Below are positions 9,496-18,718 of a stretch of 64,000 nt of DNA, in pieces. The stretch comes from Alphaproteobacteria bacterium (GTDB taxonomy: Bacteria; Pseudomonadota; Alphaproteobacteria; Caulobacterales; Maricaulaceae): NCBI GenBank assembly GCA_018222865.1, contig JAAEZM010000001.1, positions 353,747-417,746 on the forward strand, in the 5' to 3' direction. How positions within the stretch are numbered: position 1 is the first letter of the stretch; each line of letters starts with the position of its first letter. The translations under genes were made by a program, and so were the position numbers. The notes under the pieces were generated by a model that was not told where the DNA came from, made no database searches, and saw only the letters and a list, made by a program, of their open reading frames with translations.

Positions 9496-11787
9496 TTAGT
9501 AGCGGTAAGCCAGCGTTGCCGTGAAGGTACGCGGCGGGCCGTAATAGCCAATCAGCGTGCCTTCCGTACCCAGCGTTGGCGCCAGAGTGGCATTATCGAC
9601 GAAGTCATAGCCCGCAACGATGTATTCCTCATCGGTCAGATTGCGGCCGTGCAGACCCGCCTGCCAGGTGCCATCCGGGCTATCCCAGACGATGGAGGCA
9701 TTCCACAGCGTGTAAGCCTCCTGGTCGAGCAGTTCGAACGGGAATTCGAACTGGCTGGAGTCGCCGCGATGGCTCATCGTACCGGAGAAGGAGAGATCAC
9801 CTTCACGGAATGGCGTGACATAGGTCAGCGTCGCAGATGCCGTCGTGTCCGGCGTGTTCTGGATCACGACATCATTGGAGACGTCGACACCAAACGCGTT
9901 GATGAACTCGTCATATTCGCCATCCAGAAGGCCAACCGCCCAGGTCAGGCTGAGATTATCGCCTGGCGAGGCGAGATCATCAGCGATGGACCAGAAGCCT
10001 TCATATTCCAGACCGGTAATGGTCGCTGCACCGGCATTCGTGGTCACACCGGTGAAGGTATCATTGATACCATCACCATTGGTGTCGATGCCGACAGAGC
10101 CTGGAACCTGAATATCGGTGTAGTCCATGTAGAAGAGCGCCAGGGAGTGGCGATAATTGCCGCTCTGATACTTCCAGCCGATCTCGAAGCTATCGACCGT
10201 TTCCGGATCGAAGGACATGAATTCGAAGACTTCGTCATCCGTGACGTTTCCGTCCTGGTTGAAGTCCGGAGCGCCCGTGGTTTGAGCACGCGGGTCGAAA
10301 CCACCACCTTTAAAGCCCTGGCTGAAGGTAAAGTAGAAATTATTCCGGTCGTCATGGTCATAGGCGATGGAGACGGTCGGGCTGATATCGGTCCAATCAT
10401 TGGTGCCGAGGAAGTCTGACGTTGTCGCAATTGATGCACCGGTGCCGCCGAAGAACTCGGAGAAACCGCCCAGATAGGTACGGCGCAGCACCCGAGACGT
10501 CCGCTCATCATAGGTGAAGCGGGCACCCACGGTCGCGCTCCACTGATCATTGATGTCATAAGTGAAGTTGCCGAAGAAGGAGAAGGTCTCCGTTTCGACT
10601 TCACCGAAAGTCTGGGCATTCAGACCCGCGACAACATTATCGAGCAGAACGTCGAAAACGGTCAGCGCATTGGCGTCGAGATAGTAGAAGCCGAACACGC
10701 CCGCGAGATCGCCATCCTGGAAGAGGAATTGCAGCTCGTTGGAGAATTGCTCGTTCTCATAGATCGCCGGGACATCCAGGTCACCGCTCGGCAGGTTGTC
10801 GAAATCGATCGGTGTCACGGAGCGATCGCTACGGTCTGCAGCGACATTGCGGATGGTCCAGATATCATTGACCGTCCACTCGGCCGTCAGCGAGATACCA
10901 TCGCTTTCAACCAGCTGATCAACGACATTGAGGCCCGCACGCGTATCATGGACATCATCCAGGACCGGCGCGCCAGACGCAGCACCTGGAATCAGGCGGT
11001 GACCGCCGCGCGGATTGGAAGTGTCTTCCACATCATCATAAGCCAAGCGGAAGAAGAGATTATCGGTCGGCTCCCACTCAGCGGAGAAACGGAAACCGGT
11101 CAGATCCTTGTTATAATTGTCTTCGCCCAGATAGACGTTTTCGCCATAACCATCGCGGGTGAAGCGCGCCACAGCGCCGCCAACACGGAAGGTGTCGGTC
11201 AGCGGCACAGAGCCGGACAGCAGCGTGTCGAACTGGTTGTAATTACCTACATTGACGCGAGCATTCAGCGTCGGATCTTCAGCATCAAGGCGGCGGGTCA
11301 CGTATTTGACGGCACCACCAATCGTGTTGCGGCCATAGAGCGTGCCTTGCGGTCCGCGCAGAACTTCGATGCGCTCAACGTCATAGAGGTCGAGCACCGC
11401 GCCCTGCGGACGATTGAGATATACATCGTCAACATAGATGCCGACACCCGCTTCAAAACCCGCAACCGGGTCTTGCTGACCCACACCGCGAATAAAGGCG
11501 GACAGGGTGGATGAGGTTCCGCGAGAGACCTCCAAGGTCACATTCGGCGTCGTTTCTGCGATTGAAACGATATCGACAGCGCCAAGGCGCTCCAGATCAT
11601 CACCGGAAAAAGCGCTGACGGACAGCGGTACATCCTGCAATGTCTCTTCACGACGACGCGCCGTGACCGTGATGGTTTCTGTCGCGGTCTGGCCGTCTTG
11701 GGCCAGGATGGGCGGCGCGATCAGCGTGGTGGACGCAATCGTACCCAGGAGCAGGGCGGATCGCGAGATCGTTTTGGTCAGTTTCAT
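9496..11787 (-). CDS. TonB-dependent outer-membrane receptor
   Basis: 763 residues. Signal peptide of about 29 residues ending APPILAQD, a TonB-box-like stretch (ETITVTARRREE) and the plug domain with RGVGQQDP, IYVDDVYLNRP and the conserved RIEVLRGPQGTLYGRNTIGGAV. A 22-strand barrel follows and ends in an aromatic residue (TATLAYRY). It would import a bulky substrate across the outer membrane using TonB energy. Plug and barrel resemble the group annotated for iron complexes, but many members of this type in marine alphaproteobacteria carry carbohydrates, aromatics or terpenoids. The setting between two hydrolases and opposite a CoA-ligase operon favours an organic carbon source. Two loops carry DxNxDG calcium-type motifs near residues 509 and 567. 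Confidence 0.95.
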   Translation of the reverse strand: MKLTKTISRSALLLGTIASTTLIAPPILAQDGQTATETITVTARRREETLQDVPLSVSAFSGDDLERLGAVDIVSIAETTPNVTLEVSRGTSSTLSAFIRGVGQQDPVAGFEAGVGIYVDDVYLNRPQGAVLDLYDVERIEVLRGPQGTLYGRNTIGGAVKYVTRRLDAEDPTLNARVNVGNYNQFDTLLSGSVPLTDTFRVGGAVARFTRDGYGENVYLGEDNYNKDLTGFRFSAEWEPTDNLFFRLAYDDVEDTSNPRGGHRLIPGAASGAPVLDDVHDTRAGLNVVDQLVESDGISLTAEWTVNDIWTIRNVAADRSDRSVTPIDFDNLPSGDLDVPAIYENEQFSNELQFLFQDGDLAGVFGFYYLDANALTVFDVLLDNVVAGLNAQTFGEVETETFSFFGNFTYDINDQWSATVGARFTYDERTSRVLRRTYLGGFSEFFGGTGASIATTSDFLGTNDWTDISPTVSIAYDHDDRNNFYFTFSQGFKGGGFDPRAQTTGAPDFNQDGNVTDDEVFEFMSFDPETVDSFEIGWKYQSGNYRHSLALFYMDYTDIQVPGSVGIDTNGDGINDTFTGVTTNAGAATITGLEYEGFWSIADDLASPGDNLSLTWAVGLLDGEYDEFINAFGVDVSNDVVIQNTPDTTASATLTYVTPFREGDLSFSGTMSHRGDSSQFEFPFELLDQEAYTLWNASIVWDSPDGTWQAGLHGRNLTDEEYIVAGYDFVDNATLAPTLGTEGTLIGYYGPPRTFTATLAYRY

Positions 11788-11803
11788 AAGGTACTCCCCT
11801 CAA

Positions 11804-12748
11804 TCAATCAGAGTGCTTGCTGCCCGGCTGTACCAGCCGAGCAAAGTTCAGGACCGCACGTGCGAACTCTTCTGTTTCTTCCATGTGCGGGGCGTGCCCT
11901 GAGTGCGCGAACCCCTTCTTCGACGCATTGGGCAAAGTCTCGACGAGATAACGGCTCGTCTCCGGTCCATAGGCGTCGCTGCGCTCGCCATAGATTACGA
12001 GTGTGGGTGTTTTGATCGCTGGCAAATCCGAACGCAGGTCCAGCGCGGTCATTGATGACCAGAGCGCCGCCATGGCGTCGCTATCGAGTGTTTTGATCCG
12101 GTCACGGGACCAGGCGATCATTTCCGGATCACGGTGAAGGCGATCGCGTGAGAAAATGCGCGGAGTGAAAGCTTCCGCATAGGCTGTCCAATCGCTGCGC
12201 ATGGCGCGCACGGCGCGGGCCGATGCTTGCACATCCAGCCCGTTCGACATGCCGAGCGGCCAGTCCTCAGAATTCAGGACGCGCGGGCTCATATCCTCGA
12301 CGACCATGCCCGCCACCGCACGATGATCGTGCCGCAGCAGCATCCGCCAAAGCACCATGGCGCCCATCGACCAGCCAAGCACCACAACGGAATCGAGCTC
12401 AAGGGCTGCTATGAGCTCGGCCATATCATCGGCAAGACGGTCAATTGTGAGAGTGGACTGGCCGCATGCGGTATCTCCGTGGGCGCGCAGATCAGGCACA
12501 ATCACCCGCATATCCGCTGCGAGCATAGCGGCCAAATCGTCAAAGAAGGCCCCGGAGGCGGCCCAGCCGTGGACCAGCAAGACCGGCATGCCGCTGCCGT
12601 GATCGGCGTAATGCAGGCGTGTACCGTCCCCGAGCTCGATCTGCTCGTGACGCGGCGCCAAACTCGCCAATTGATGTGGATCCGGCTGCAGCACTGCGCT
12701 CTTCTCTCCCCTTGCCTCGCTTGATGCGCGTTTCGTGGCATATTGCAT
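11804..12748 (-). CDS. Cytoplasmic alpha/beta-hydrolase
   Basis: 314 residues from the ATG at 12748; the frame extends 52 codons further up but that part would run into the divergent tetR gene and shows no family character. Alpha/beta-hydrolase features: oxyanion HGWAASG, nucleophile S127 in GWSMGA, acid in LVIYGERSDAYG and the final His in HSGHAPHMEE. There is no signal peptide. It is the first gene of the minus-strand transcript, 16 bases ahead of the TonB-dependent receptor, and is divergent from tetR with only 29 bases between the start codons, so the two promoters must overlap and TetR is the likely regulator. An esterase, lactonase or C-C hydrolase role is possible; the substrate is unknown. 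Confidence 0.9.
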   Translation of the reverse strand: MQYATKRASSEARGEKSAVLQPDPHQLASLAPRHEQIELGDGTRLHYADHGSGMPVLLVHGWAASGAFFDDLAAMLAADMRVIVPDLRAHGDTACGQSTLTIDRLADDMAELIAALELDSVVVLGWSMGAMVLWRMLLRHDHRAVAGMVVEDMSPRVLNSEDWPLGMSNGLDVQASARAVRAMRSDWTAYAEAFTPRIFSRDRLHRDPEMIAWSRDRIKTLDSDAMAALWSSMTALDLRSDLPAIKTPTLVIYGERSDAYGPETSRYLVETLPNASKKGFAHSGHAPHMEETEEFARAVLNFARLVQPGSKHSD

Positions 12749-12777
12749 TAACGACAATTGTGTGAAAACTGAATCAT

Positions 12778-13386
12778 ATGTCAACTTCTCAAGCGACTGA
12801 CCCGAGCAAGAATCCGAAAACCGCGCGCGGCCAACGCACGCGAAACAAGCTTCTGGAGGCTGCAGAAAAGGCCTTCGGTGAGAATGGATTCCATTCCACC
12901 TCAATCGGTGACATCACGCGGCGCGCGAGCGTTGCGCTTGGCACTTTCTACGTCTATTTCGATTCAAAAGATGAAATATTCCGGGCACTTGTTGCCCATA
13001 TGGGACACCAGGTCCGGGCCTGGGTGGCCGAACGTGCCAGCGATGCCAAGACACGACTGGATGCGGAGTTCAAAGGCCTGGTCGCCTATATCGAATTCAC
13101 ACGCGAACACCCCAACCTCTATCGCATTATTGAAGAGGCACAATTCGTCGCCCCTGATGCATATAAGGCACACTATGACCGGTTTGCCGAAGGTTATGGC
13201 CGCGCCTTGAGCGAGGCGGAAAGCCGCGGCGAAATCGTGCCGGCCGATAATGAAGTCCGCGCCTGGGGGCTGATCGGTCTCAATGTTTTCCTCGGACTGC
13301 GCTTTGGCATCTGGGACAGCAACAAATCCCCGGAAGATATTGCTGAGGCCGCCATCGGAATGATCGCAAAAGGGCTCGAGAAATGA
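12778..13386 (+). CDS. TetR-family transcriptional regulator
   Basis: 202 residues. The N-terminal helix-turn-helix is typical (RNKLLEAAEKAFGENGFHSTS, then ASVALGTFYVYFDSKDEIF), followed by an all-helical ligand-binding domain of about 140 residues. It heads an operon in which every junction to the following four genes is an ATGA overlap, and it is divergent from the hydrolase/TonB-receptor transcript. TetR proteins in acyl-CoA catabolic operons usually sense the acyl-CoA product and repress both flanking promoters; that it does so here is inference. The 29-base gap to the hydrolase start leaves room for a single operator. Confidence 0.93.
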   Translation: MSTSQATDPSKNPKTARGQRTRNKLLEAAEKAFGENGFHSTSIGDITRRASVALGTFYVYFDSKDEIFRALVAHMGHQVRAWVAERASDAKTRLDAEFKGLVAYIEFTREHPNLYRIIEEAQFVAPDAYKAHYDRFAEGYGRALSEAESRGEIVPADNEVRAWGLIGLNVFLGLRFGIWDSNKSPEDIAEAAIGMIAKGLEK

Positions 13387-14177
13387 CGTCGCACGGCGCA
13401 GATACACCTGTTCTCTCCCAACGGGATGGGGAGGTCCTGCGCCTGACGCTTAACCGTCCAGAACGCGGCAATAGCCTTGTTTTACCACTCCTCGACGCGC
13501 TCATCACCGCCCTGAATGACCATGCCGATGCGCAAGCCCTCATCCTTACAGGAGCCGGCCGGGCTTTTTCGACGGGCGGGGATATTGGCGGATTTCTCGA
13601 TCACGCAGAGACTACCGACACGCTGACCGATTATGCATCCCAGCTTGTGGGACGCCTCAATCAGACCCTCCTCGCCCTGGCGGACCATCAAGGCTTCATT
13701 ATCAGTGATGTAAATGGCCCCGTCACAGGCGGCAGCATCGGCCTGATGCTGATAGCTGATCATGTCTTGCTCGATCAGAGCGCTTTCATTCAGCCTTACT
13801 ACGCACAGATGGGCTTCGCGCCAGATGGCGGCTGGACTGCTATTCTACCCGATCAGATTGGCAGACATCGCGCCCTTAACTGGCTCACACGGGATTTGCG
13901 TTGGACTGCAGATATGGCGGGCGATGCCGGCTTGGCCGATACAATGGCCGATAGCGCAGGCAGAACTGCGCAAATTGACAGTCTTCTCCAACATGCCGCA
14001 CAGCTGGATGGCAGTGTGATGGCTCAGGCCAGACGCCTGACAATTGGTGTCGACCTGGCTGACCGGCTCGAAGCCGAGCGCCAAGCCTTCCTGGAACAAA
14101 TCCGCAAACCAGAAACCCTCGCTCGCATGCAAGCTTTCGCTTCCCCCTCAAAGACGTCAAGGAAAGGTGCCGCATGA
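13383..14177 (+). CDS. Enoyl-CoA hydratase/isomerase (crotonase) family protein
   Basis: 264 residues with the crotonase fold: LTLNRPERGNSL at the N terminus, the oxyanion-hole motif TGAGRAFSTGGDI near residue 60, and NGPVTGGSIGLMLIADH as second half-site. At the position where hydratases carry the first catalytic glutamate (usual GGGCELAL), this protein has GGSIGLML, and the second region reads PDGGWT rather than carrying a clear glutamate. A classic hydratase mechanism is therefore doubtful and an isomerase, thioester hydrolase or other crotonase reaction is possible. It follows tetR with a 4-base overlap and precedes the CoA ligase. Confidence 0.9.
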   Translation: MTSHGADTPVLSQRDGEVLRLTLNRPERGNSLVLPLLDALITALNDHADAQALILTGAGRAFSTGGDIGGFLDHAETTDTLTDYASQLVGRLNQTLLALADHQGFIISDVNGPVTGGSIGLMLIADHVLLDQSAFIQPYYAQMGFAPDGGWTAILPDQIGRHRALNWLTRDLRWTADMAGDAGLADTMADSAGRTAQIDSLLQHAAQLDGSVMAQARRLTIGVDLADRLEAERQAFLEQIRKPETLARMQAFASPSKTSRKGAA

Positions 14178-15670
14178 TTACAGACCTCAGCACCAAGCGC
14201 GCGCAGCTTAGCCCTAACAGAGTTGCCTTCCATGATGTGGAAAGCGATGAGAGCATTACCTATGCGCAGTTCGACCGTCGCGCATCACAAGCTGCGACCG
14301 TACTGGCAGAACAGGGAATCGAAGCGGGGGACCGTATTGTTATCCTCTGCCGGAACCGGGTGGAGTTTTTTGAAACGCTTTTTGCCTGCGGGAAGCTGGG
14401 CGCCATTCTGGTCCCGCTGAACTGGCGCATGCCATCGGGAGAGCTGGCCGGGCTGATCGAGGATTGCCACCCCAAACTCCTCATCACGGGAGAAGAAGAC
14501 CGTGCCAACGGGACGGCAGCGATTGAAGGCACCTCAATCCACCATCTCGATCTGGAGACCGATTACGCCCTGGCGCGCGACCGCGCCGCCCCGCATACCG
14601 GCCGCCCCGTCTGGCCGGATGATGAAACCTGGTATCTCATCTACACATCAGGCACGACCGGCAAGCCGAAAGGCGTCATTCAGACCTATCGCATGGCGGT
14701 GGTGAATTACGTCAATATTGGTCAGGCGATCGGCCTGCGCGGCGGGGATCACACCCTCAACTTCCTGCCCCTATTCCATACGGCTGGTATCAACCTGCAT
14801 ACACTGCCTGTCTTCATGGCGGGGGGTACGAACCATATTTTGCCAGGCTTTGAGCCCGGGCCAATGCTCAAGCTGATTGATGCGGGCGAACTGGATGTCT
14901 TCATCGGCGTTCCTGCCTGTTATCGCGGCCTGATCCAGCATGAGGATTTCGAGAAGACGGACCTTACCAAGCTGCGCCATTGGGCCTGCGGCGGCGCACC
15001 TTTGCCCGATATTCTTGTCGAAACCTTCGCAAAACACGGAGCCATCGTCTGCAATGGAATGGGGATGACAGAAACGGGCCCCACCGTTTTCCTTGTCGAT
15101 GAAGACCGGGCGCTGGAAAAGATCGGATCGGTCGGCAAACCACAAATCCTGGTGAATGCCCGGGTCGCCGACGATGACAACAATCCCCTGCCCGCGGGCG
15201 AAACCGGGGAGCTCCAATTCCAGGGCCCGGGCCTTACGCCCGGATATTGGGAGCGCGAGGAGGAAACAGCCAAACTCTTCACAGAAGATGGCTGGTTAAA
15301 AAGCGGAGACCTCGCGCGCTATGATGAAGACGGATATTGGTTCATCGCAGGCCGCCTGAAAGAGATGTATATCTCCGGCGGAGAAAATGTTTACCCCGCT
15401 GAAGTCGAGAATATTCTTGATGAGCATCCGGCTGTGCTTGAGAGCGCTGTCGCCGGTGTTGCGGACGAAAAATGGGGTGAAGTCGGCTGTGCCCACATCC
15501 TGCTGCGTCCCAATAAAACCGCGAGTGAGGATGAGCTTCGCGACTGGTGCCGCGAGCGTCTGGCGGCTTATAAAGTCCCCAAATACGTAGTCTTCGCCTA
15601 TGATTTACCTCGCACTGCGGCGGGCAAAGTTCAAAAACATCTCCTGCCAGTCCCGGAGGTGGCGCAATGA
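14174..15670 (+). CDS. Acyl-CoA synthetase (AMP-forming)
   Basis: 498 residues, adenylate-forming superfamily. The phosphate-binding motif YTSGTTGKPKGV is near residue 157, the adenine-binding core GMGMTETGPT near 296, the hinge region SGDLARYDEDGYWFIAGR, and the C-terminal lysine in PRTAAGKVQKH. It should activate a carboxylic acid to its CoA thioester with ATP, forming AMP and PPi. In this operon it would act on the acid released by one of the hydrolases, feeding the crotonase and MaoC-like proteins. Length and motifs fit the medium-chain/aromatic-acid ligase group; chain length preference cannot be told. ATGA overlaps at both ends indicate translational coupling. Confidence 0.94.
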   Translation: MITDLSTKRAQLSPNRVAFHDVESDESITYAQFDRRASQAATVLAEQGIEAGDRIVILCRNRVEFFETLFACGKLGAILVPLNWRMPSGELAGLIEDCHPKLLITGEEDRANGTAAIEGTSIHHLDLETDYALARDRAAPHTGRPVWPDDETWYLIYTSGTTGKPKGVIQTYRMAVVNYVNIGQAIGLRGGDHTLNFLPLFHTAGINLHTLPVFMAGGTNHILPGFEPGPMLKLIDAGELDVFIGVPACYRGLIQHEDFEKTDLTKLRHWACGGAPLPDILVETFAKHGAIVCNGMGMTETGPTVFLVDEDRALEKIGSVGKPQILVNARVADDDNNPLPAGETGELQFQGPGLTPGYWEREEETAKLFTEDGWLKSGDLARYDEDGYWFIAGRLKEMYISGGENVYPAEVENILDEHPAVLESAVAGVADEKWGEVGCAHILLRPNKTASEDELRDWCRERLAAYKVPKYVVFAYDLPRTAAGKVQKHLLPVPEVAQ

Positions 15671-16035
15671 GCAAGGCCATCTTGGAGAAAAGCTTCACCC
15701 AGGCCGATTTCGATACATTCGCGCGGCTCTCGGGCGATGATAATCCAATCCATGTCGATCCCGAATTTTCCGCGCGGATGCGTTTCGGCAAAACAGTCGC
15801 GCATGGGGCGTTGCTTTGTTCAGTCCTGCGGGGACTGGTCGAAGAATTGGTGCCGGGATGCCGCCAAATCAGTCAGTCGACCATGTACCCGGCACCCTCA
15901 CCGGCGCAAACACCGCTTCGCTTTGAAGCCGAGATCACAGGTGAAGATGGACCGACCACCCAGATCCGCCTGCAAGTCACCCGGCTGGACGATAATGAGA
16001 TCACCTGTACGGGACAAACGGAGGTCATCCGATGA
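15667..16035 (+). CDS. MaoC-like (R)-specific enoyl-CoA hydratase
   Basis: 122 residues forming a single hotdog domain. It carries the hydratase-2 catalytic motif FARLSGDDNPIHVD with Asp and His, then RFGKTVAHGALLCSVL, the usual MaoC/PhaJ pattern. The reaction would be hydration of a trans-2-enoyl-CoA to (R)-3-hydroxyacyl-CoA. It sits between the CoA ligase and a second hotdog protein with 4-base overlaps on both sides. Because the neighbouring second protein lacks the motif, the pair may form a heterodimer, as known for other MaoC-like hydratases acting on bulky substrates; that is inference. Confidence 0.9.
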   Translation: MSKAILEKSFTQADFDTFARLSGDDNPIHVDPEFSARMRFGKTVAHGALLCSVLRGLVEELVPGCRQISQSTMYPAPSPAQTPLRFEAEITGEDGPTTQIRLQVTRLDDNEITCTGQTEVIR

Positions 16036-16412
16036 GCGGTGCATTGACCCTTGGTCAATTCGTAACAAGTGCCCGGGCTTTTTCGCGCGATGATGCGGAG
16101 GCCCTCCACCTGCTCAGCGGCGCCCCATTCGACCCAGAGCGAGTGCCCGAAGCCCTGATCAATGGGATGTTTTCCTACCTGCTCGGTGTGCATCTGCCCG
16201 GTCAGGGAACCAATTATCTGAAGCAGGAAACCGAGTTTCTGGAACCCGCTCCCTATGGCGAAAAACTGATTGCGCGTGTCGAGATCACGAGACTGCGCGC
16301 CGACAAGCATCTCGTCGACCTGTCTACAAGCTGCGAAAGCGAAAGCGGAATTCCTGTCGCTCGCGGCCGCGCACTGGTATTGGCCAAGGACGTCGCTGGC
16401 GCCTGGGGCTGA
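16032..16412 (+). CDS. Second MaoC/hotdog-like protein, catalytic motif degenerate
   Basis: 126 residues. The N terminus (FSRDDAEALHLLSGAPFDPERVPEALINGMFSYLLGVHLPGQGT) aligns in outline with the MaoC pattern of the preceding gene, but the DxxPIH catalytic pair is replaced by SGAPFDPER. The rest (LKQETEFLEPAPYGEKLIARVEITRLRADKHLVDLST) is a typical hotdog central helix and sheet. It may be the non-catalytic subunit partnering the MaoC-like protein encoded immediately upstream, with which it overlaps by four bases. A stand-alone thioesterase is the alternative. Confidence 0.75.
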   Translation: MSGALTLGQFVTSARAFSRDDAEALHLLSGAPFDPERVPEALINGMFSYLLGVHLPGQGTNYLKQETEFLEPAPYGEKLIARVEITRLRADKHLVDLSTSCESESGIPVARGRALVLAKDVAGAWG

Positions 16413-16461
16413 TCGCAGCATGCGAGTTGCGTGAACGCGAACACTGTGTGAAATCTCGCAC

Positions 16462-18090
16462 ATGGTTGCGATAGTGAACCCGAACCCACAAGACGCCGCG
16501 GATGTGATCCTGATCGGTGGCGGCCATAATGGCCTGGTCTGTGCCGCCTATCTCGCAGAAGCCGGCCTGAAGGTGACTGTGCTTGAACGCCGTGATGTGG
16601 TTGGCGGAGCAGCAGTGACTGAGGAATTCCACCCCGGCTTCAAGAATTCGGTCGCCTCTTACACGGTCTCGCTTCTCAATCCGAAGATCATCACGGATCT
16701 TGATCTGGAACGACATGGTCTGCGCGTCGTGGAACGCCGGATGGGGAATTTCCTGCCACTGGATGAGAAGAACTATCTTCTTGCCGGAGAAGGTTTGACG
16801 GCTGGTGAGGTTGCGAAATTCTCCCCAAGCGATGCAGCCAAGCTGGACGCGTTCAATGCCCGCCTCGAAACGATCGCCGATACACTGCGCGCGCTTGTCC
16901 TTGAAACGCCGCCCAATCTGCGCAGCGGAAGCTGGCTCGGCGCTATACCGGATATGGTCAAATCCCTCAGCCTGGGCGGCAAGCTGGCGAATCTGGACCT
17001 GACCGCAAAACGAGACCTTCTGGACCTCTTTTCCAAGTCTGCGGGTGATTGGCTGGATGGCTGGTTTGAAAGCGAGCCGATCAAGGCTTTGCTCGGTTTT
17101 GACGGTGTCGTGGGGAATTATGCGAGCCCGTACACGCCGGGATCAGCCTATGTGCTTTTGCATCACGTCTTCGGGGAGGTGAATGGCAAAAAGGGCGCCT
17201 GGGGTCATGCTATAGGGGGAATGGGCGCGATCACTCAGGCCATGGCGCGCTGCTGCGAAGAACGTGGGGTCACCCTGCGAACCCAGTGTGATGTGGCCGA
17301 AGTCCTCACGCAAAAAGGCCGTGCGAGCGGTGTCCGCCTTGCCAGCGGTGAAGTTCTGCATGCGAGGACTCTGGTCTCGAACCTCAATCCGAAACTGCTT
17401 TTCGAGCAGCTGATCGAGCCCGGCGCTCTCCCCGAGGACTTCCGAGACCGGATCAGCCGCTATCGGTGCGGCTCCGGCACTTTCCGCATGAATGTCGCCC
17501 TTGATCGCCTGCCGAGCTTTACCTGCCTGCCCGGTGATGGGGATCACCTGACAGCCGGGATCATCATTGCCCCCAGTCTCGATTACATGGAACGCGCCTA
17601 TAGTGATGCACGCCGCGAGGGCTGGTCGCGTAACCCCATTATTGAGTTGCTTATCCCATCAACCCTTGATGAGACGCTCGCACCGCCAGGCCAACACGTC
17701 GCCAGCCTGTTCTGCCAGCATGTCGCCCCGACCCTGCCAGGAGGCGGCAGCTGGGATGATCATCGTGAAGAGGTTGCCGATCTGATGATCGAGACGGTGG
17801 ATCGCTGGGCCCCGGGCTTCAAAGCATCCGTGCTGGGCCGTCAAATCCTCTCACCGCTCGATCTGGAGCGCGAGTTCGGTTTGATAGGAGGCGATATCTT
17901 CCATGGCGCCTTGAGCCTTGATCAGCTCTTCTCCGCGCGCCCTGTCCTGGGCCATGCCGATCACCGCAGCCCGCTGAAAGGGCTGTACCAATGTGGATCC
18001 GGCACGCACCCCGGCGGCGGCGTCACCGGCGCGCCAGGACATAATGCGGCGCGGGAAATCCTTAAGGACGCCCGCGCCGGCAAGCTCTAG
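16462..18090 (+). CDS. FAD-dependent oxidoreductase of the phytoene desaturase/PYROXD2 type
   Basis: 542 residues. The N-terminal dinucleotide-binding fold is at residues 13-43 ([18 protein letters not shown], ending [10 protein letters not shown]). The C terminus has the second FAD contact typical of the family ([22 protein letters not shown]). Such proteins oxidise C-C or C-N bonds of hydrophobic substrates, and many are annotated vaguely as carotenoid ketolase or desaturase. No other carotenoid gene is here, so its partners are more likely the acyl-CoA genes just upstream, 49 bases away. The spacer contains GTGTGAAATCTCGCAC, an imperfect palindrome. The gene ends overlapping the convergent pyrophosphatase gene by four bases. 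Confidence 0.88.
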   Translation: MVAIVNPNPQDAADVILIGGGHNGLVCAAYLAEAGLKVTVLERRDVVGGAAVTEEFHPGFKNSVASYTVSLLNPKIITDLDLERHGLRVVERRMGNFLPLDEKNYLLAGEGLTAGEVAKFSPSDAAKLDAFNARLETIADTLRALVLETPPNLRSGSWLGAIPDMVKSLSLGGKLANLDLTAKRDLLDLFSKSAGDWLDGWFESEPIKALLGFDGVVGNYASPYTPGSAYVLLHHVFGEVNGKKGAWGHAIGGMGAITQAMARCCEERGVTLRTQCDVAEVLTQKGRASGVRLASGEVLHARTLVSNLNPKLLFEQLIEPGALPEDFRDRISRYRCGSGTFRMNVALDRLPSFTCLPGDGDHLTAGIIIAPSLDYMERAYSDARREGWSRNPIIELLIPSTLDETLAPPGQHVASLFCQHVAPTLPGGGSWDDHREEVADLMIETVDRWAPGFKASVLGRQILSPLDLEREFGLIGGDIFHGALSLDQLFSARPVLGHADHRSPLKGLYQCGSGTHPGGGVTGAPGHNAAREILKDARAGKL

Positions 18091-18620
18091 GCTTTGACTT
18101 TCACACGCTCAAGCGATTCCAGGATCAGCTCGCGTGCCTTGGCAGCATCACCCCAGCCTTGAACCTTGACCCATTTATTCGGTTCCAGGTCCTTATAGTG
18201 CTCAAAGAAGTGACCAATACGCGCGAGGATTGCCTGCTGGACATCCGTGTAATTCTGAATGTCGTCATACATCGCAGAGAGTTTTTCGTGCGGCGCAGCG
18301 AGGATCTTCTCGTCCATACCGCTTTCATCTTCCATCAGAAGTACACCGATGGGGCGGGCACGTACGACGCAGCCCGGAACCAGAGCCGTTTGCCCGAGCA
18401 CCATGACATCAATCGGATCGCCATCATCGGACAGGGTGTGCGGCATGAAACCGTAATTGCACGGATAGCGCATGGGGGTGTGCAAGAAGCGGTCGACAAA
18501 AACCGTGCCGCTATCCTTGTCCATCTCATACTTCACCGGCTGTCCGCCTACGGGCACCTCGATGATGACATTAATGTCTTCCGGCGGATTATTGCCGGCG
18601 GAAATTTTATCGATGCGCAT
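18087..18620 (-). CDS. ppa: Inorganic pyrophosphatase
   Basis: 177 residues, the length of bacterial family I soluble pyrophosphatases. The substrate and metal-binding residues are present: [15 protein letters not shown], then [13 protein letters not shown] and the signature [11 protein letters not shown], followed by FKVQGWGD-type sequence near the C terminus. It hydrolyses PPi to two phosphates in the cytoplasm, pulling forward biosynthesis and CoA-ligase reactions. It is on the minus strand 98 bases downstream of gltB and could be transcribed with glutamate synthase or from its own promoter in that spacer. Confidence 0.97.
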   Translation of the reverse strand: MRIDKISAGNNPPEDINVIIEVPVGGQPVKYEMDKDSGTVFVDRFLHTPMRYPCNYGFMPHTLSDDGDPIDVMVLGQTALVPGCVVRARPIGVLLMEDESGMDEKILAAPHEKLSAMYDDIQNYTDVQQAILARIGHFFEHYKDLEPNKWVKVQGWGDAAKARELILESLERVKVKA

Positions 18621-18718
18621 ATCAAGCCCCTCGAGAAATTGACAATCTGTGCGCCGTCATACTCGCATCGAGAGGCGAGGCCAATGGCTTCGCTGCGCCG
18701 CAATATGAAGTTTCCGCA

